Origin: Neocallimastix lanati (nom. inval.)
Taxonomy: Eukaryota; Neocallimastigomycota; Neocallimastigomycetes; Neocallimastigales; Neocallimastigaceae
Direction of reading: 5' to 3'
Assembly (NCBI GenBank): GCA_016946835.1
Contig: JACVTC010000104.1
Location: forward strand, 165,001-229,000
DNA: 64,000 nucleotides
Each line of letters opens with the position of its first letter. The first letter of the stretch is position 1. Shown piece after piece: positions 1-13,366 of the stretch. The notes below the pieces were generated by a model, which saw nothing but the letters and a program-made list of their open reading frames with translations, did not search any database and had not been told where the DNA came from. The translations under genes were made by a program, and so were the position numbers.

Positions 1-414
1 CTTAAATTCATTAGAAGTTTCTAATAATTTAGTTTGAAGTGATGAAATAATATTATTTGCATTTTCTAAAGAATATCTATTTAAAATATATGGAATTCTT
101 CGGTCTTTAAATGCACTTTGAAAAGCAGTTACTTCAGTATTCATCTTAGAAATGTCAATTTTAATAATTTGTATCATTTGAGTAATTTCCGGTAATTTAT
201 CATCTAATAAAGTATTTTGCTGAACTAATTCTGAAAGTTTTCTAAGTTTGAATTTTATATCTTCATTTTCTTTACCAATTCCCATAGCAATTTTATAAAA
301 TTGAGTTTCATTCTTTTCTCTATGTAATAATCCAAAAGTTTCATTAAAAGGTCTTCTCGATAACATAGATTCCACTGTTGCATGGAACTCTTGAGTTCTA
401 TCGTTTACTCTCAT
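1..414 (-). CDS. SED5: Syntaxin-5/Sed5-like t-SNARE, N-terminal part (cut by window edge)
   Basis: Reading the minus strand from the ATG at 414 gives 138 uninterrupted codons that run off the window. The protein opens MRVNDRTQEFHATVESMLSR. This is the D-R-T-x-E-F peptide found at the extreme N terminus of Sed5/syntaxin-5, which in that family binds the SM protein Sly1. It continues with the first helices of a Habc bundle (KIAMGIGKENEDIKFKLRKL, then LLDDKLPEITQMIQIIKIDI, where family members have a K-L-x-x-L and D-D-x-x-x-E-I pattern). The family is the Golgi Qa-SNARE for ER-Golgi and intra-Golgi fusion. The SNARE helix and C-terminal anchor would lie outside the window to the left, so they are not seen. 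Family assignment is firm from the N-terminal signature. The start is the first ATG of the frame and sits right on the conserved motif. Confidence 0.85.
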   Translation of the reverse strand, partial: MRVNDRTQEFHATVESMLSRRPFNETFGLLHREKNETQFYKIAMGIGKENEDIKFKLRKLSELVQQNTLLDDKLPEITQMIQIIKIDISKMNTEVTAFQSAFKDRRIPYILNRYSLENANNIISSLQTKLLETSNEFK

Positions 415-3200
<2,786 letters not shown>

Positions 3201-3224
3201 CAAAATATTCTGTATTTATTTTAT

Positions 3225-3400
3225 TCGAACCAGTTCTATCCTGGTTGTTATTCCGTGGTCTAGCATATATAAGGTACATGGTTCTGTCCTTATGACCATT
3301 TTCCAGGTTTTCCTCGAAAGAGGTTTTTAAGGAATATGGTGGTTAGGGTTGCATGTTGCATGAAAGTATATCCCCCTTATATATATTATTATTACAAAAA
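3225..3400. other. GC-richer patch of unknown nature
   Basis: About 175 bases of near-normal base composition (for example gaaccagttctatcctgg at the left and ggtggttagggttgcatg at the right) in otherwise very AT-rich DNA. No long reading frame, and no cloverleaf that I can draw. It directly precedes a MITE-like end at 3401. It could be an eroded mobile element or a non-coding RNA gene. Nothing identifies it. Confidence 0.3.
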
Positions 3401-3446
3401 GGAAGAGTTGCATTTCGCTAAGTGGCGTATTGATATAAATGAACGG
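3401..3446 (+). mobile_element. Solitary MITE-like terminal fragment
   Basis: Starts GGAAGAGTTGCATTTCGC and continues AAGTGGCGTATTGATATAAAT. It closely matches the left end of the element at 15741 (TTTTCGCTAAGTG then GTATTGATATAAAT). No matching right end was found downstream, so it appears to be a broken or solitary end. Confidence 0.45.
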
Positions 3447-4242
3447 TTTTAATTATAATTTAATTTATAAAAAGAAATATCTTTTAAAATTATAATCTTA
3501 ATTAAAAAAGGCTTGAAAAATAATAATTTATAAAAAATTAGTACATTATATTATTTAAATGAATTAAACAATCGTACCATAATTTAACTATATCATATTG
3601 TTTGCATACAATGTAATTGTTCACGATATTTTTTTAATCGATGTAGAAGTAGATTGAATAATAAGTCTATTTCATGTATTTATTTATTTATTTTAGGTTT
3701 TAATATTGAATTCTTATTGATAGATCATTAGCATATTAAGGTATTTATACATTAAAAATTTATAATTGTTAATACATATAAATTATTTAAATAAAAATAG
3801 TAAAAAAAAAAAGTTTTATCGTCAATTAACAATACATATTTTATCGTCATTTATATTAATTCATAGCTGTTTTTGTTAATTGAATAATACAGGTTCCAGA
3901 TTGTTAATAAACATATAGGTTTTTATGGCTTATTTATTCAAAACTATGCTATATTTACATTTATTAATTAAGGCTCCAGATTTAAAATATATATCAACGA
4001 TATGGTTTTTATTCTAAAATATATCAAAAACTATATGCAAAATAACCTTAAAAACACCTCTATTATTTCATTCAACAATCTCATTGACTACATTTCGCTC
4101 ACTCTCGACTGATCTTGAGCCTCTACGCAGCTTCAATGCGTTACGTGCTCGATTTTTCACTCGTCTTCATTCGCTTCATTTCGTTTAACCATTCGATTGT
4201 TTTCATTCATAATATTCAGTGTTTTATTTTATTTTACTCAAT
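3447..4242. other. Intergenic DNA with a GC-richer patch at 4053-4210
   Basis: AT-rich sequence except 4053-4210, which is rich in C, T and CpG (for example ctcgactgatcttgagcctc). It has short open frames rich in Ser, Leu and Arg, but no recognisable protein. It lies directly beside the TTTTA satellite. Confidence 0.4.
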
Positions 4243-6385
4243 CTATACTATATATTCATATTTCAACTTTTTATTTTATTTTATTTTATTTTATTTTATT
4301 CAATCTGTACTTTATATTCATATTTCTACTATTAATTTTATTTTATTTTATTTTATTTTATTTTATTTTATTTTATTTTATTTTATTCAATCTGTACTTT
4401 ATATTTAGTATTCTACTATTTATTTTATTTTATTTTATTTTATTTTATTTTATTTTATTTTATTTTATTTTATTCAATCTGTACTTTATATTTAGTATTC
4501 TACTATTTATTTTATTTTATTTTATTTTATTTTATTTTATTCAATCTGTACTTTATATTTAGTATTCTACTATTTATTTTATTTTATTTTATTTTATTTT
4601 ATTCAATCTGTACTTTATATTTAGTATTCTACTATTTATTTTATTTTATTTTATTTTATTTTATTTTATTTTATTTTATTTTATTTTATTTTATTTTATT
4701 TTATTTTATTTTATTTTATTTTATTTTATTCAATCTATACTTTACATTTAATATCCTACTATTTATTTTATTTTATTTTATTTTATTTTATTTTATTTTA
4801 TTTTATTCAATCTATACTTTACATTTAATATCCTACTATTTATTTTATTTTATTTTATTTTATTTTATTTTATTTTATTTTATTTTATTTTATTTTATTT
4901 TATTCAATCTATACTTTACATTTAATATCCTACTATTTATTTTATTTTATTTTATTTTATTTTATTTTATTTTATTTTATTTTATTTTATTCAATTTATA
5001 CTTTACATTTAATATCCTACTATTTATTTTATTTTATTTTATTTTATTTTATTTTATTTTATTTTATTTTATTTTATTTTATTTTATTTTATTTTATTTT
5101 ATTTTATTTTATTTTATTTTATTTTATTTTATTTTATTTTATTTTATTTTATTTTATTTTATTTTATTTTATTTTATTTTATTTTATTTTATTTTATTTT
5201 ATTTTATTTTATTTTATTTTATTTTATTTTATTTTATTTTATTTTATTTTATTTTATTTTATTTTATTTTATTTTATTCAATCTGTACTTTATATTTATA
5301 TTTCAAATAATTATTTTATTTTATTTTATTTTATTTTATTTTATTTTATTTTATTTTATTTTATTTTATTTTATTTTATTTTATTTTATTTTATTTTATT
5401 TTATTTTATTTTATTTTATTTTATTTTATTTTATTTTATTTTATTTTATTTTATTTTATTTTATTTTATTTTATTTTATTTTATTTTATTTTATTTTATT
5501 TTATTTTATTTTATTTTATTTTATTTTATTTTATTTTATTTTATTCAATCTATACTTTACATTTAATATCCTACTATTTATTTTATTTTATTTTATTTTA
5601 TTTTATTTTATTTTATTTTATTCAATCTATACTTTACATTTAATATCCTACTATTTATTTTATTTTATTTTATTTTATTTTATTTTATTTTATTTTATTT
5701 TATTTTATTTTATTTTATTTTATTTTATTTTATTTTATTTTATTTTATTTTATTTTATTTTATTTTATTTTATTTTATTTTATTCAATCTGTACTTTATA
5801 TTTATATTTCAAATAATTATTTTATTTTATTTTATTTTATTTTATTTTATTTTATTTTATTTTATTTTATTTTATTTTATTTTATTTTATTTTATTTTAT
5901 TTTATTTTATTCAATCTGTACTTTACATTTAATATCCTACTATTTATTTTATTTTATTTTACTTTATTTTATTTTATTTTATTTTATTTTATTTTATTTT
6001 ATTTTATTTTATTTTATTTTATTTTATTTTATTTTATTTTATTTTATTCAATCTGTACTTATATTTATAATTTACTAATTATTTTATTTTATTTTATTTT
6101 ATTTTATTTTATTTTATTTTATTTTATTTTATTTTATTTTATTTTATTTTATTTTATTTTATTTTATTTTATTTTATTTTATTTTGTTTTATTTTATTCA
6201 ATCTGTACTTATATTTATAATTTACTAATTATTTTATTTTATTTTATTTTATTTTATTTAATCTGTACTTTATATTTAATATCCTACTATTTATTTTATT
6301 TTATTTTACTCAATCTATACTTTATATTCATATTTCAACTCTTTATTTTATTTTATTCAATCAATACTTTATATTTATATTTCAA
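4243..6385. repeat. TTTTA pentanucleotide satellite with regularly interspersed spacer units
   Basis: About 2.1 kb of (TTTTA)n, broken by roughly eighteen copies of a ~35-base spacer that begins TCAATCTGTACTTTATATTT and ends in TACTATTTA or in AATAATTA. Pure TTTTA runs reach about 250 bases (about 5026-5275 and 5310-5543). Spacer variants fall in blocks: a TTTAGTATTCTAC type on the left, a TTTAATATCCTAC type in the middle and right, and a TTTCAAATAA type twice. This indicates amplification of higher-order units by slippage or unequal exchange. The apparent Phe/Ile/Leu-rich open frames are translations of the satellite. Confidence 0.95.
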
Positions 6386-6386
6386 G

Positions 6387-6489
6387 TATTTACATTTCCG
6401 ATACACTCAATGATGACACAAAAAAAGTAATTAAATATTGTTTAAGAACATTTGCAAGATATTTTTTACCTTATCATTCTTCTTCATAA
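6387..6489 (+). CDS. Candidate 3' terminal exon of an unidentified gene
   Basis: After a possible acceptor (ttcaag), 34 codons run open to a TAA at 6487-6489. The peptide contains KKVIKYCLRTFARYFLPYH, with balanced, non-repetitive codon use quite unlike the flanking satellite. It could be the last exon of a gene whose upstream intron carries the TTTTA satellite, or a gene relic. No upstream exon was found and I do not recognise the peptide. Read as a candidate only. Confidence 0.3.
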
Positions 6490-6574
6490 TTACTACTATT
6501 AATTTAAAATAAAAATTTAATATACATTAAATAAATATATATATATATATATATATGAATTTAACTATAAATTA

Positions 6575-6718
6575 TTATATAAGAATATATTCATCAATCT
6601 TTTTTATATTTTCATATAAAGGAATTTTTTCATTTGAATTTGGAAAAATATTTGAAAGTAAGGATACCTCTAATTGGATTTCCTTTGAAATATTATGTAT
6701 TATTTCCAATATTGATAA
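6575..6718 (-). CDS. Candidate 3' terminal exon of an unidentified gene (minus strand)
   Basis: On the minus strand an acceptor-like attatag is followed by 47 open codons and TAA (6575-6577). The peptide includes ISKEIQLEVSLLSNIFPNSN and ends in IKKIDEYILI. Residue composition is protein-like and GC is higher than the surroundings. It converges tail to tail with the candidate exon at 6387-6489, 85 bases away. The upstream side is occupied by the LINE copy at 6978-8600, so the rest of the gene may lie beyond it or have been lost. Not identified. Confidence 0.3.
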   Translation of the reverse strand, partial: LSILEIIHNISKEIQLEVSLLSNIFPNSNEKIPLYENIKKIDEYILI

Positions 6719-6972
6719 CTATAATTTCATAATTTATAAATTAATTATTTATATATATTTAAATTATTAATAACAATTTTATTAATTATTAATCATAAAA
6801 GGGAAAGAAGAAAATAGTATTATATATATGTATATAAAAAACTCCAGAATATTTATTTTTAATAATTATTTCAAAATAATAATTACTTTCTATATAATTC
6901 TTTTTTTAATTTTATTTTAATAATATTATTAATAATAATATTATTAAATTTTATAGATTTTCCAATTATTTA

Positions 6973-7018
<46 letters not shown>

Positions 7019-7125
7019 CTAAGAGAATAACATTATTTAAGTTATAAAAATAATAAAATTACATGATTTTAAAGGAAAAAAAAAATAATAAAATACATGA
7101 AATAAAATATTATATGTTTATAAAA

Positions 7126-7816
7126 TTATAAAAGTGCATTAGAAGCAATAGCCTCTAACTTTTCCCATTCCTCGATAATAACACCACGTCCATTATTGTG
7201 AGTAATAATTTCAGTATTAGTGTTATCAACCGAATCTGTATCTGTCATTTCACCGGGAGGTGAAAATCCATGCCTTATCATTTCGACGTCGACGCTCTTG
7301 GCAATGGTAGATTCAATGGAATACCATTTCATCATCAATCTAAAAGATCGACAAATTAATGGTATTACATTTGTTAGAAACTCCGCAATCCCCACAAAAT
7401 ACGGAACAGTTGACGAAGTTGAACTTTGTTTAAAAATATTGTCTACTAATTGTCTTTGTTCCCCATCATTAACTTTAATTTTTGAATATATTGAACACCC
7501 ACCAAGAAGAGCACTCAATATATAATAATATATTATTATTATCATAATCCTTTTTTGAATCTAAAGAAACATCCAAGGATTTTTGTTCAATTATCATTGC
7601 AAACTTCAAAAAGAGATCATCTAGAAAAGGTAAAGATTTATTTCTGTAATTTTCCAATTCTTTACAGGCAAAGATCCAGTGAGAAAAGCTAGGTACACTA
7701 ACACCACAACAAGGGCAACATTTAGGGCAATCTTCAGAGACGATTTTTCTTTTAATGGAAATACTCATGTCAAATTTAAATCCACAACTAATTCGAGAAA
7801 TCCAAAAGAATCCCAA
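7126..7816 (-). pseudogene. LINE ORF2 fragment: Cys/His motif and C terminus
   Basis: It continues the frame of the RT fragment after one stop. The sequence EDCPKCCPCCG followed by HWIFAC gives a CxxCCxCC...HxxxxC cluster, matching the CPERCPC...HWFSKC cluster of the long copy at 60.4-60.6 kb. A frameshift in the ATT-rich stretch near 7500-7545 moves the last ~120 codons into another frame (YYILSALLGGCSIY through EEWEKLEAIASNALL). This tail aligns loosely with the C terminus of the 59.8-kb copy around L-L-G-G. Confidence 0.75.
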
Positions 7817-7879
7817 CTGATACTTAGAATATTGAAATGTTAAGTTTCTGATTTCTGAAATAAATCCAAAATCATTCTC

Positions 7880-8593
7880 CTAGTAAATAATTGCTTTTTT
7901 AGCTTTTGAGGGTTTGAAGACATCTCTTTCCCAATAAAACTTTTTTATTTCACTTGTTTTCTTACCATTTAATTTCTTATTCAAAGTCCTTGATTCTTTA
8001 GTCCATGAGTAATGTGACATAGTAGGAATATTATTAGTGAGATGATTAATAATACATGATGAATTTTTCCATTTTCTAAAGCATCGTAATTGAGATATAG
8101 CACAGATAGCTGAAAGAGGAGGTATTCTCAATTCACAAGTAATATCATAAAGACTAACATAAGAATTGCGAGATTTAAATCCATAACTCCAATAAAGTCC
8201 TCTATTAATAATATTTTGAGCTTTAGAACATCTGCTCTTATTTGAACCAAAGAGAGGAGCATAATATATAACATGACTAAGAATAAACGAAATTAAAATA
8301 TATTTCTTCAATGGGAGAGGAATAGATTTATTAATAAGAAATCGAAAGTACAAATTTAACTTAAGATTTAAATTACTGTTTAATTTGGATTGTATAGGTT
8401 TCAATGATAAAGATTCATCAAAAGGAATACCAAGATAAGTATAGTTGTCAGTTTTAGGTAATTTGTTACTACCAATGAAGAAAGATGGATCTTCATAATT
8501 TATCGGTTTAACAAAGTTAATCGATTTTACAACAAGAGAAGCGCACTTATTAATTCCAAAAGTCATTTCATTTATACTGAAATAATTACACAT
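7880..8593 (-). pseudogene. LINE ORF2 fragment: end of reverse transcriptase and connector
   Basis: 237 codons in one frame. The stretch has the post-catalytic RT signature FGINKCASLVV, then LPKTDNYTYLGIPFDESLSL (the Y-T-Y-L-G block of LINE RT thumb regions), and a SRCSKAQNIINRGLYW segment typical of this family. The catalytic F-A-D-D motif is missing because the element is truncated 5' of it. An in-frame TAG at 7880-7882 ends the frame, but the same frame continues directly into the Cys-rich part below. It is therefore a dead copy. Confidence 0.85.
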
Positions 8594-8600
8594 ATATAAT

Positions 8601-8827
8601 TAAAAAGTAAATAAATAAATAAAAACACTAAAAAAACTAAAATAAAATATTTTATTTTTTTATATATTTAATAATAATTATAAAAAATGTTCTTTTTTAC
8701 TCGACATTTATTGGCTGTAATTAATTAAAGGATAATATACTTTAATTGCTTAAATTAATTTTTAAGTATATATATAAAATCATTTAATCATTTAATGTCA
8801 CAGAATTAAGTAATAAAGAATAATAAA

Positions 8828-8865
<38 letters not shown>

Positions 8866-9343
8866 GTCTTATAAGAGATAAGAGAGTATTATAATTATAG
8901 AATAAACAAAAAATAAATTTAATATTAAAGATTTTATTATACTGTTTACTTTCCAATTAATATTGTAATTTTAAATAATTAAATAGCTTCTTTTTATTTG
9001 TATAATTATTTATTTAAAAAATTATTATTAAAAAAAATAATAATAATAATAAATATTTTATTTTTTTCAAAAATTATTACACTCTACTCCTTTAATACTT
9101 CAATACTTATAAATATATTAATATATATTATTAAATTCAATTATCTATTATAAATTATTATTTTTAAAAATCATAATTACTTTTTTAATATTATTAATAT
9201 AAAATAAAATAGAAAACATGTATATTAAGATTAAGATTTACTTTAAATAACTTTAAGAAATGAGATATCTATGGATGTTATGAATAAATATATTTTTTTG
9301 AAAATTTTATGTTAAAAATATGATTGTAAAATATATGAACTTT
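8601..9343. other. Intergenic, nothing coding
   Basis: AT-rich, with a poly-T tract at about 8829-8861 and a short AAT run near 9040. No supported gene. Confidence 0.6.
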
Positions 9344-10313
9344 TTAGGATTTATTTTCTGTATCAAAAACACCTTCTTCATATTTATAATTCTTTAAATC
9401 TAATTTTTCATTGTACTCTACTAAAATATGTTCACATAATTCAATTAAATCATCTAATCCTTTATTCATAGCTTCAACGGCAGTAGTTTCTTCTATTGAA
9501 TACAAATAACATTTTAAATTTTAATTATTTAATAATTTGAATTTGTTAAAAATTCAATAAAAAAAGAAATTATATATATGTATTTATAAAAAATAATAAT
9601 AATAATTAATAATTATTTTATGTCGTTAAATTTCTAATAATTATATAATAAGAATAATAATTAAAAAAAAATAAAATAATATTTACCAGTAGTTTGTACA
9701 CGAATGTTAACTTTAGCTTCAGTTGGATGAGGAATAGAATAACCACAATATTCAACCTTTGGACTATATATAAAATTTTTTAAAATTATAATATATATAA
9801 ATTAAAATTATTTATAATGTATATTAAATATTATAAAAATAAATTTTTAAAAAAAAATTAAAATATTACTTTTTCATAATCATATATCTTAAAGCGTTAG
9901 CTAATGTATGATCTTCTTCACTAATACTGAAGGTAGCACAACCTTCATCTGAAGATGGTGAAATCTATATATTATTTAATTTATAGAATTTTAAGAAAAT
10001 CCAAATTAATTTTTAATTCAGAAATGCACTTTTTTTTAACATATTTCGAAATCTTTTAATTACAAATATGTGTATGTATACATATATTGTACACTTTTTT
10101 TTCAACATAAATTATTTTTTCATTATAATTATTTATAATATCATCAATCATTTAATTATTCCTCTTTATTTTAATTTACTTTATATACTTTTTTATATAA
10201 TGATTTTTATCTATATAGAAATTTTTTCTAAAAATAGTTTTATATTATAAATATATTTTAAAAATTTCTCATTGATTTTCGAATTTACATATTTTTATAA
10301 TTAGTTATATAAA

Positions 10314-10358
<45 letters not shown>

Positions 10359-10405
10359 TATACAATCTTTAATTTAGCTTCGCTTTCGTTTGAATCAACA
10401 TTCAT
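9344..10405 (-). CDS. RPC19: RNA polymerase I/III subunit AC19 (RPAC2), four exons
   Basis: Spliced minus-strand gene: exons 10405-10364, 9964-9870, 9763-9687 and 9492-9344 (363 nt, 120 aa, TAA at 9344-9346). All introns are GT..AG and phases join exactly. The start is the ATG at 10405, giving [14 protein letters not shown]. Exon 2 encodes [20 protein letters not shown], the alpha-like RPB11/AC19 dimerisation block (E-E-D-H-T-L-x-N-x-L-R-Y). The exon 2/3 junction restores [11 protein letters not shown], and exon 3 adds [16 protein letters not shown]. Exon 4 gives [20 protein letters not shown], the C-terminal helix of the family. Together these match the human POLR1D pattern nearly throughout. 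AC19 pairs with AC40 as the alpha-like assembly platform of RNA polymerases I and III in the nucleus. Length is normal for the family. Confidence 0.95.
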
Positions 10406-11302
10406 CTTTAATATATTTTAATTATAAATTTAAATATACTAATTTAAAATAAAAAAAAATAAATAATTTCAAAAAAATATATATATATATATATATTAAA
10501 ATTGACCAATCAAATTCTTGAATAATTAAAATATATTACATTTAATACTAAATCTTCAATTTTTAAAAATTTTTGAAAATGATAAATCAAGTTAAAAAAA
10601 TTTTTTTTTGTTTATAATTTTCAAATTCTTTTTCAAATTCTTTTTTTATATATAATTGAACATATATTTTTTTAATAAAAAAAATATAATAAAAAATAAA
10701 ATAAAAAGGAGTTAAATATTTTTTTATATTATCTAATATACAAATAATTTATATATATATAAATTATTAAATTATAAATTTTTTATCACTTATTTTATTA
10801 CTTTTTTTGCAATCTTAATAATATTCTATATATTAATTTTGTTGTTAAATTACTAATGTTTAAAATAAAAAATTCATTATTATTATTATCAAAGAATACA
10901 TATATTTAACAATAACATTATAAAAATTAATAGTATTTACTATATATTTAAAATTCTTATAATAACTATAACAATTTAATTATTATTTTATATATTTATA
11001 TATAATTTTCTAATAACTATTATAAATAATTAATAATATATATAATTTTAATTGAAAAAAATGCATAATAAATTAAATAAAATATATATTTCAAAATATA
11101 TATATTATAAAAATTTTAAATATTAAATATTTTTCATATCTTTTTTTTTTTTATGTTAAAATTAATAATAATAATAATAATTTGAAATATAAATTATATA
11201 TATAAAGGACAAGGGGATTTATTATTATTATTATTATTATTAATTAATTAATTAAATAATTAATTAATTATTTTTATTTTTATTTTATTTTATTATTATT
11301 TT

Positions 11303-11340
<38 letters not shown>

Positions 11341-11582
11341 TATTATTATTTAATTTTATTTTAATTTTATTTTTTTTTTATTTTTTATTTTAATTTATTT
11401 TATTTTATTTTACTTTATTTTATTCTATTTTATTATTTTTTTTTTTTCATTTCCTTTAATTTTTTTTTCCAAATTACCTTTCTCATTTCGTCAGATTAAT
11501 TTTAATGCATTATATATATTATTTTTTATTTATTTATTTATTATTATTCTATTTTAATTTATTTGAGAAAAAAAGATCTATC
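10406..11582. other. Intergenic between RPC19 and the CS/Sel1 gene
   Basis: Very AT-rich, with poly-T (about 11305-11339), TTTTA-like runs near 11360-11430 and ATTA repeats near 11220. It contains the 5' flank of RPC19 and the 3' flank of the next gene (both minus strand). No further coding sequence seen. Confidence 0.6.
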
Positions 11583-13366
11583 TCAATTTCTATTTTTAAA
11601 TACACGATACATAACAAATGCTGAAATTCCAGCTAATGTAAGCATTCCTGTTGCAAGAATTAATTTATTATTTGTTGAATTTAATGAAGATTGACTAGAA
11701 TGATGACGTTTTCCAGACTTCTTCTTCTTACGTTTAACTTTAGTTTCAGAATCTGTTGATTTTTTACTGGTTGTGGTATCTTGTTCTTTATGACTAGATG
11801 ACTTTCTATTTCTGAATTGAGATTGAGCTGAAGGTGGTGGAGTAAGCATGCTTTCTAATGAGAAATTATCTCCTAAATCTGGATTTTCTTTTATATTTGA
11901 TTCAACCATAGCATTAACTTGTTCCAACTGCTCTGGAGTAAGCTGCTGTAATTGGGCAGGTATATCAAGAGTCGAATCAATAGATATAGCTTCCTGAATG
12001 AGACGAATTGCCTTAACAATATTATGATCTTTTCCAATTTTATTTAAGTATAAAACACCTAAATTATACAATGACTGTGAATGTTTATAATAAGCAGACA
12101 TCTTCCAATATTTAATAGCACCTTCACTATCTTCTTCAATACCATAACCACCTTCTAATTTCATTAAACCAATTTGGAAACACGTAGCAACGTATATATT
12201 ATTAGCAGTCTCTGCAAGATCTGGCGTAGATTCTAAACATCTTTCAAGCCATTTTAAGGCAGTTGAATATGACTTTTCTAAGAAATGTGTACCTTGTTGA
12301 TAGGCAGTACCTACTATATAGCACGCTTCTGGGTTATCAGCTTCAGCAGCTTTAGTATGCCAATAAATAGCTTTTTTTAAATCCTGCTCAACAACAATAC
12401 TTTGTGACTCTTTTTTACCAAGTTCGTAGAATGCAGCTAATTTCATTTGAGCAGATGTATTTCCTAAATTAGCAGCACTTTCGAAATACTTAAAAGCCTA
12501 ATTTTAATAATAAATAAAAAATAAATTAAATTAAATTAAAAATTAATATGTTGTATTTTATATATTTTAATGATTTTCATTATTCTTTTTAAAAAATTAC
12601 AGTTATAAATTTTTTTTTAATGTATAATTTATTATCATTACTGTATATATATTACTAAAAAAATAAAATAAAAAAAAAATAAAAATTTGAATAAATTTAC
12701 CTTTTGATAATCACCAACTTCAGATTGATAAAACGATCCACATAAATATTGAGATTGATGATCCATTCCTTCAATATCATCTTCACCATTCATTCCAGAA
12801 CGGATGACTAAGGGCCAAGGAATAGTATTTTGTTTTTCAATATGAATAGTTACTATTCTTTTATTGGTTCTTGATTCTGTTTCTACTTGCCACATTGAAT
12901 CATATTTATCTATTGTTGTAAAAAGTTTTCCCTAAATAAATTTATAGAAAAAAAAAAAAAAAAAACATGAATATATATATACAACATTTTAATGTTAAAA
13001 ACTAAAATCAAAATTTAATAAATATTATAATTTAAAGTAAAGTAAAGCAAAGTAAATTAAATTAAATTAAATTTATAATACTATTTTAAACTTCTTTTGA
13101 TTACAATGAAAATGGTTAATCTAAAAAAAATTTATATGTTATTTAAAAAATCAAGAATTAGTAATAACCTTAATTCTTGGAGTATCTTCATTATGTATTT
13201 GAACAAGAATGGAATCTTTTCTAATATCAATTGTAGCATCTCTAGCCTTAAATGACTTTAATACTTGGAATGAAATAGTAACCTGATCTTCAGTTTGAGA
13301 CCAAGAATATAACTTTTCAGTTGGTTTAAGTGTTTCTTCTAGTATTTCTTCAGATTTTGATGGCAT
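11583..13366 (-). CDS. CS (p23/NudC-like) domain plus Sel1-repeat protein with C-terminal membrane anchor
   Basis: Three exons: 13366-13169, 12931-12701 and 12497-11583 (447 aa). Introns are GT..AG and all junctions are in phase 0. Residues about 18-110 form a CS domain: KLYSWSQTEDQVTISFQV, then DSILVQI, then WQVE and NTIPWPLVI, following the W-x-Q-T and W-P order of p23/NudC proteins. About 130-300 are Sel1/TPR-like repeats (AFKYFESAANLGNTSAQMKL, AIYWHTKAAEADNPEACYIV, AIKYWKMSAYYKHSQSLYNL). A Ser/Thr/Lys-rich linker follows, then a basic cluster (KVKRKKKKSGKRHH) and a ~22-residue hydrophobic helix near 420-442 ending in KNRN. This is a tail-anchor arrangement, so the domains probably face the cytosol. 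CS domains usually contact Hsp90 or act as chaperones and Sel1 repeats bind proteins; a membrane-bound co-chaperone is inference. Specific function unknown. Confidence 0.85.

Larger units (their letters stand above)
6978..8600 (-). mobile_element. 5'-truncated LINE-type non-LTR retrotransposon (copy A)
   Basis: A minus-strand element carrying only the end of the reverse-transcriptase protein and the C-terminal region, followed by a short 3' region and a plus-strand poly-T (about 6978-7015) that would be its poly(A) tail. Coding starts abruptly at the RT motif INEMTFGINKCASLVV (8593 leftward), which in the long copy at 59.6-63.9 kb reads NNEMQFGINKCASLVV. A start inside RT next to a tail is the usual product of abortive target-primed reverse transcription. 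I could not find a convincing target duplication. Its protein is clearly diverged from the copies at 16.3 and 59.6 kb, so it belongs to another subfamily or is older. Confidence 0.8.

Noticed and set aside
3225-3400. Possible tRNA (tggtctagc and ggttcgaa-like strings)
   Set aside because: Box-like words are present on different strands and at wrong spacing; no acceptor stem or cloverleaf can be folded by eye.
4115-4562. Phe/Ile/Leu-rich membrane-protein-like frames
   Set aside because: Produced by TTTTA repeats; only the first 30 codons are non-repetitive, and no domain is visible.
6978-8600. Target-site duplication for LINE copy A
   Set aside because: Only short, imperfect AT-rich matches between flanks; not distinguishable from chance.
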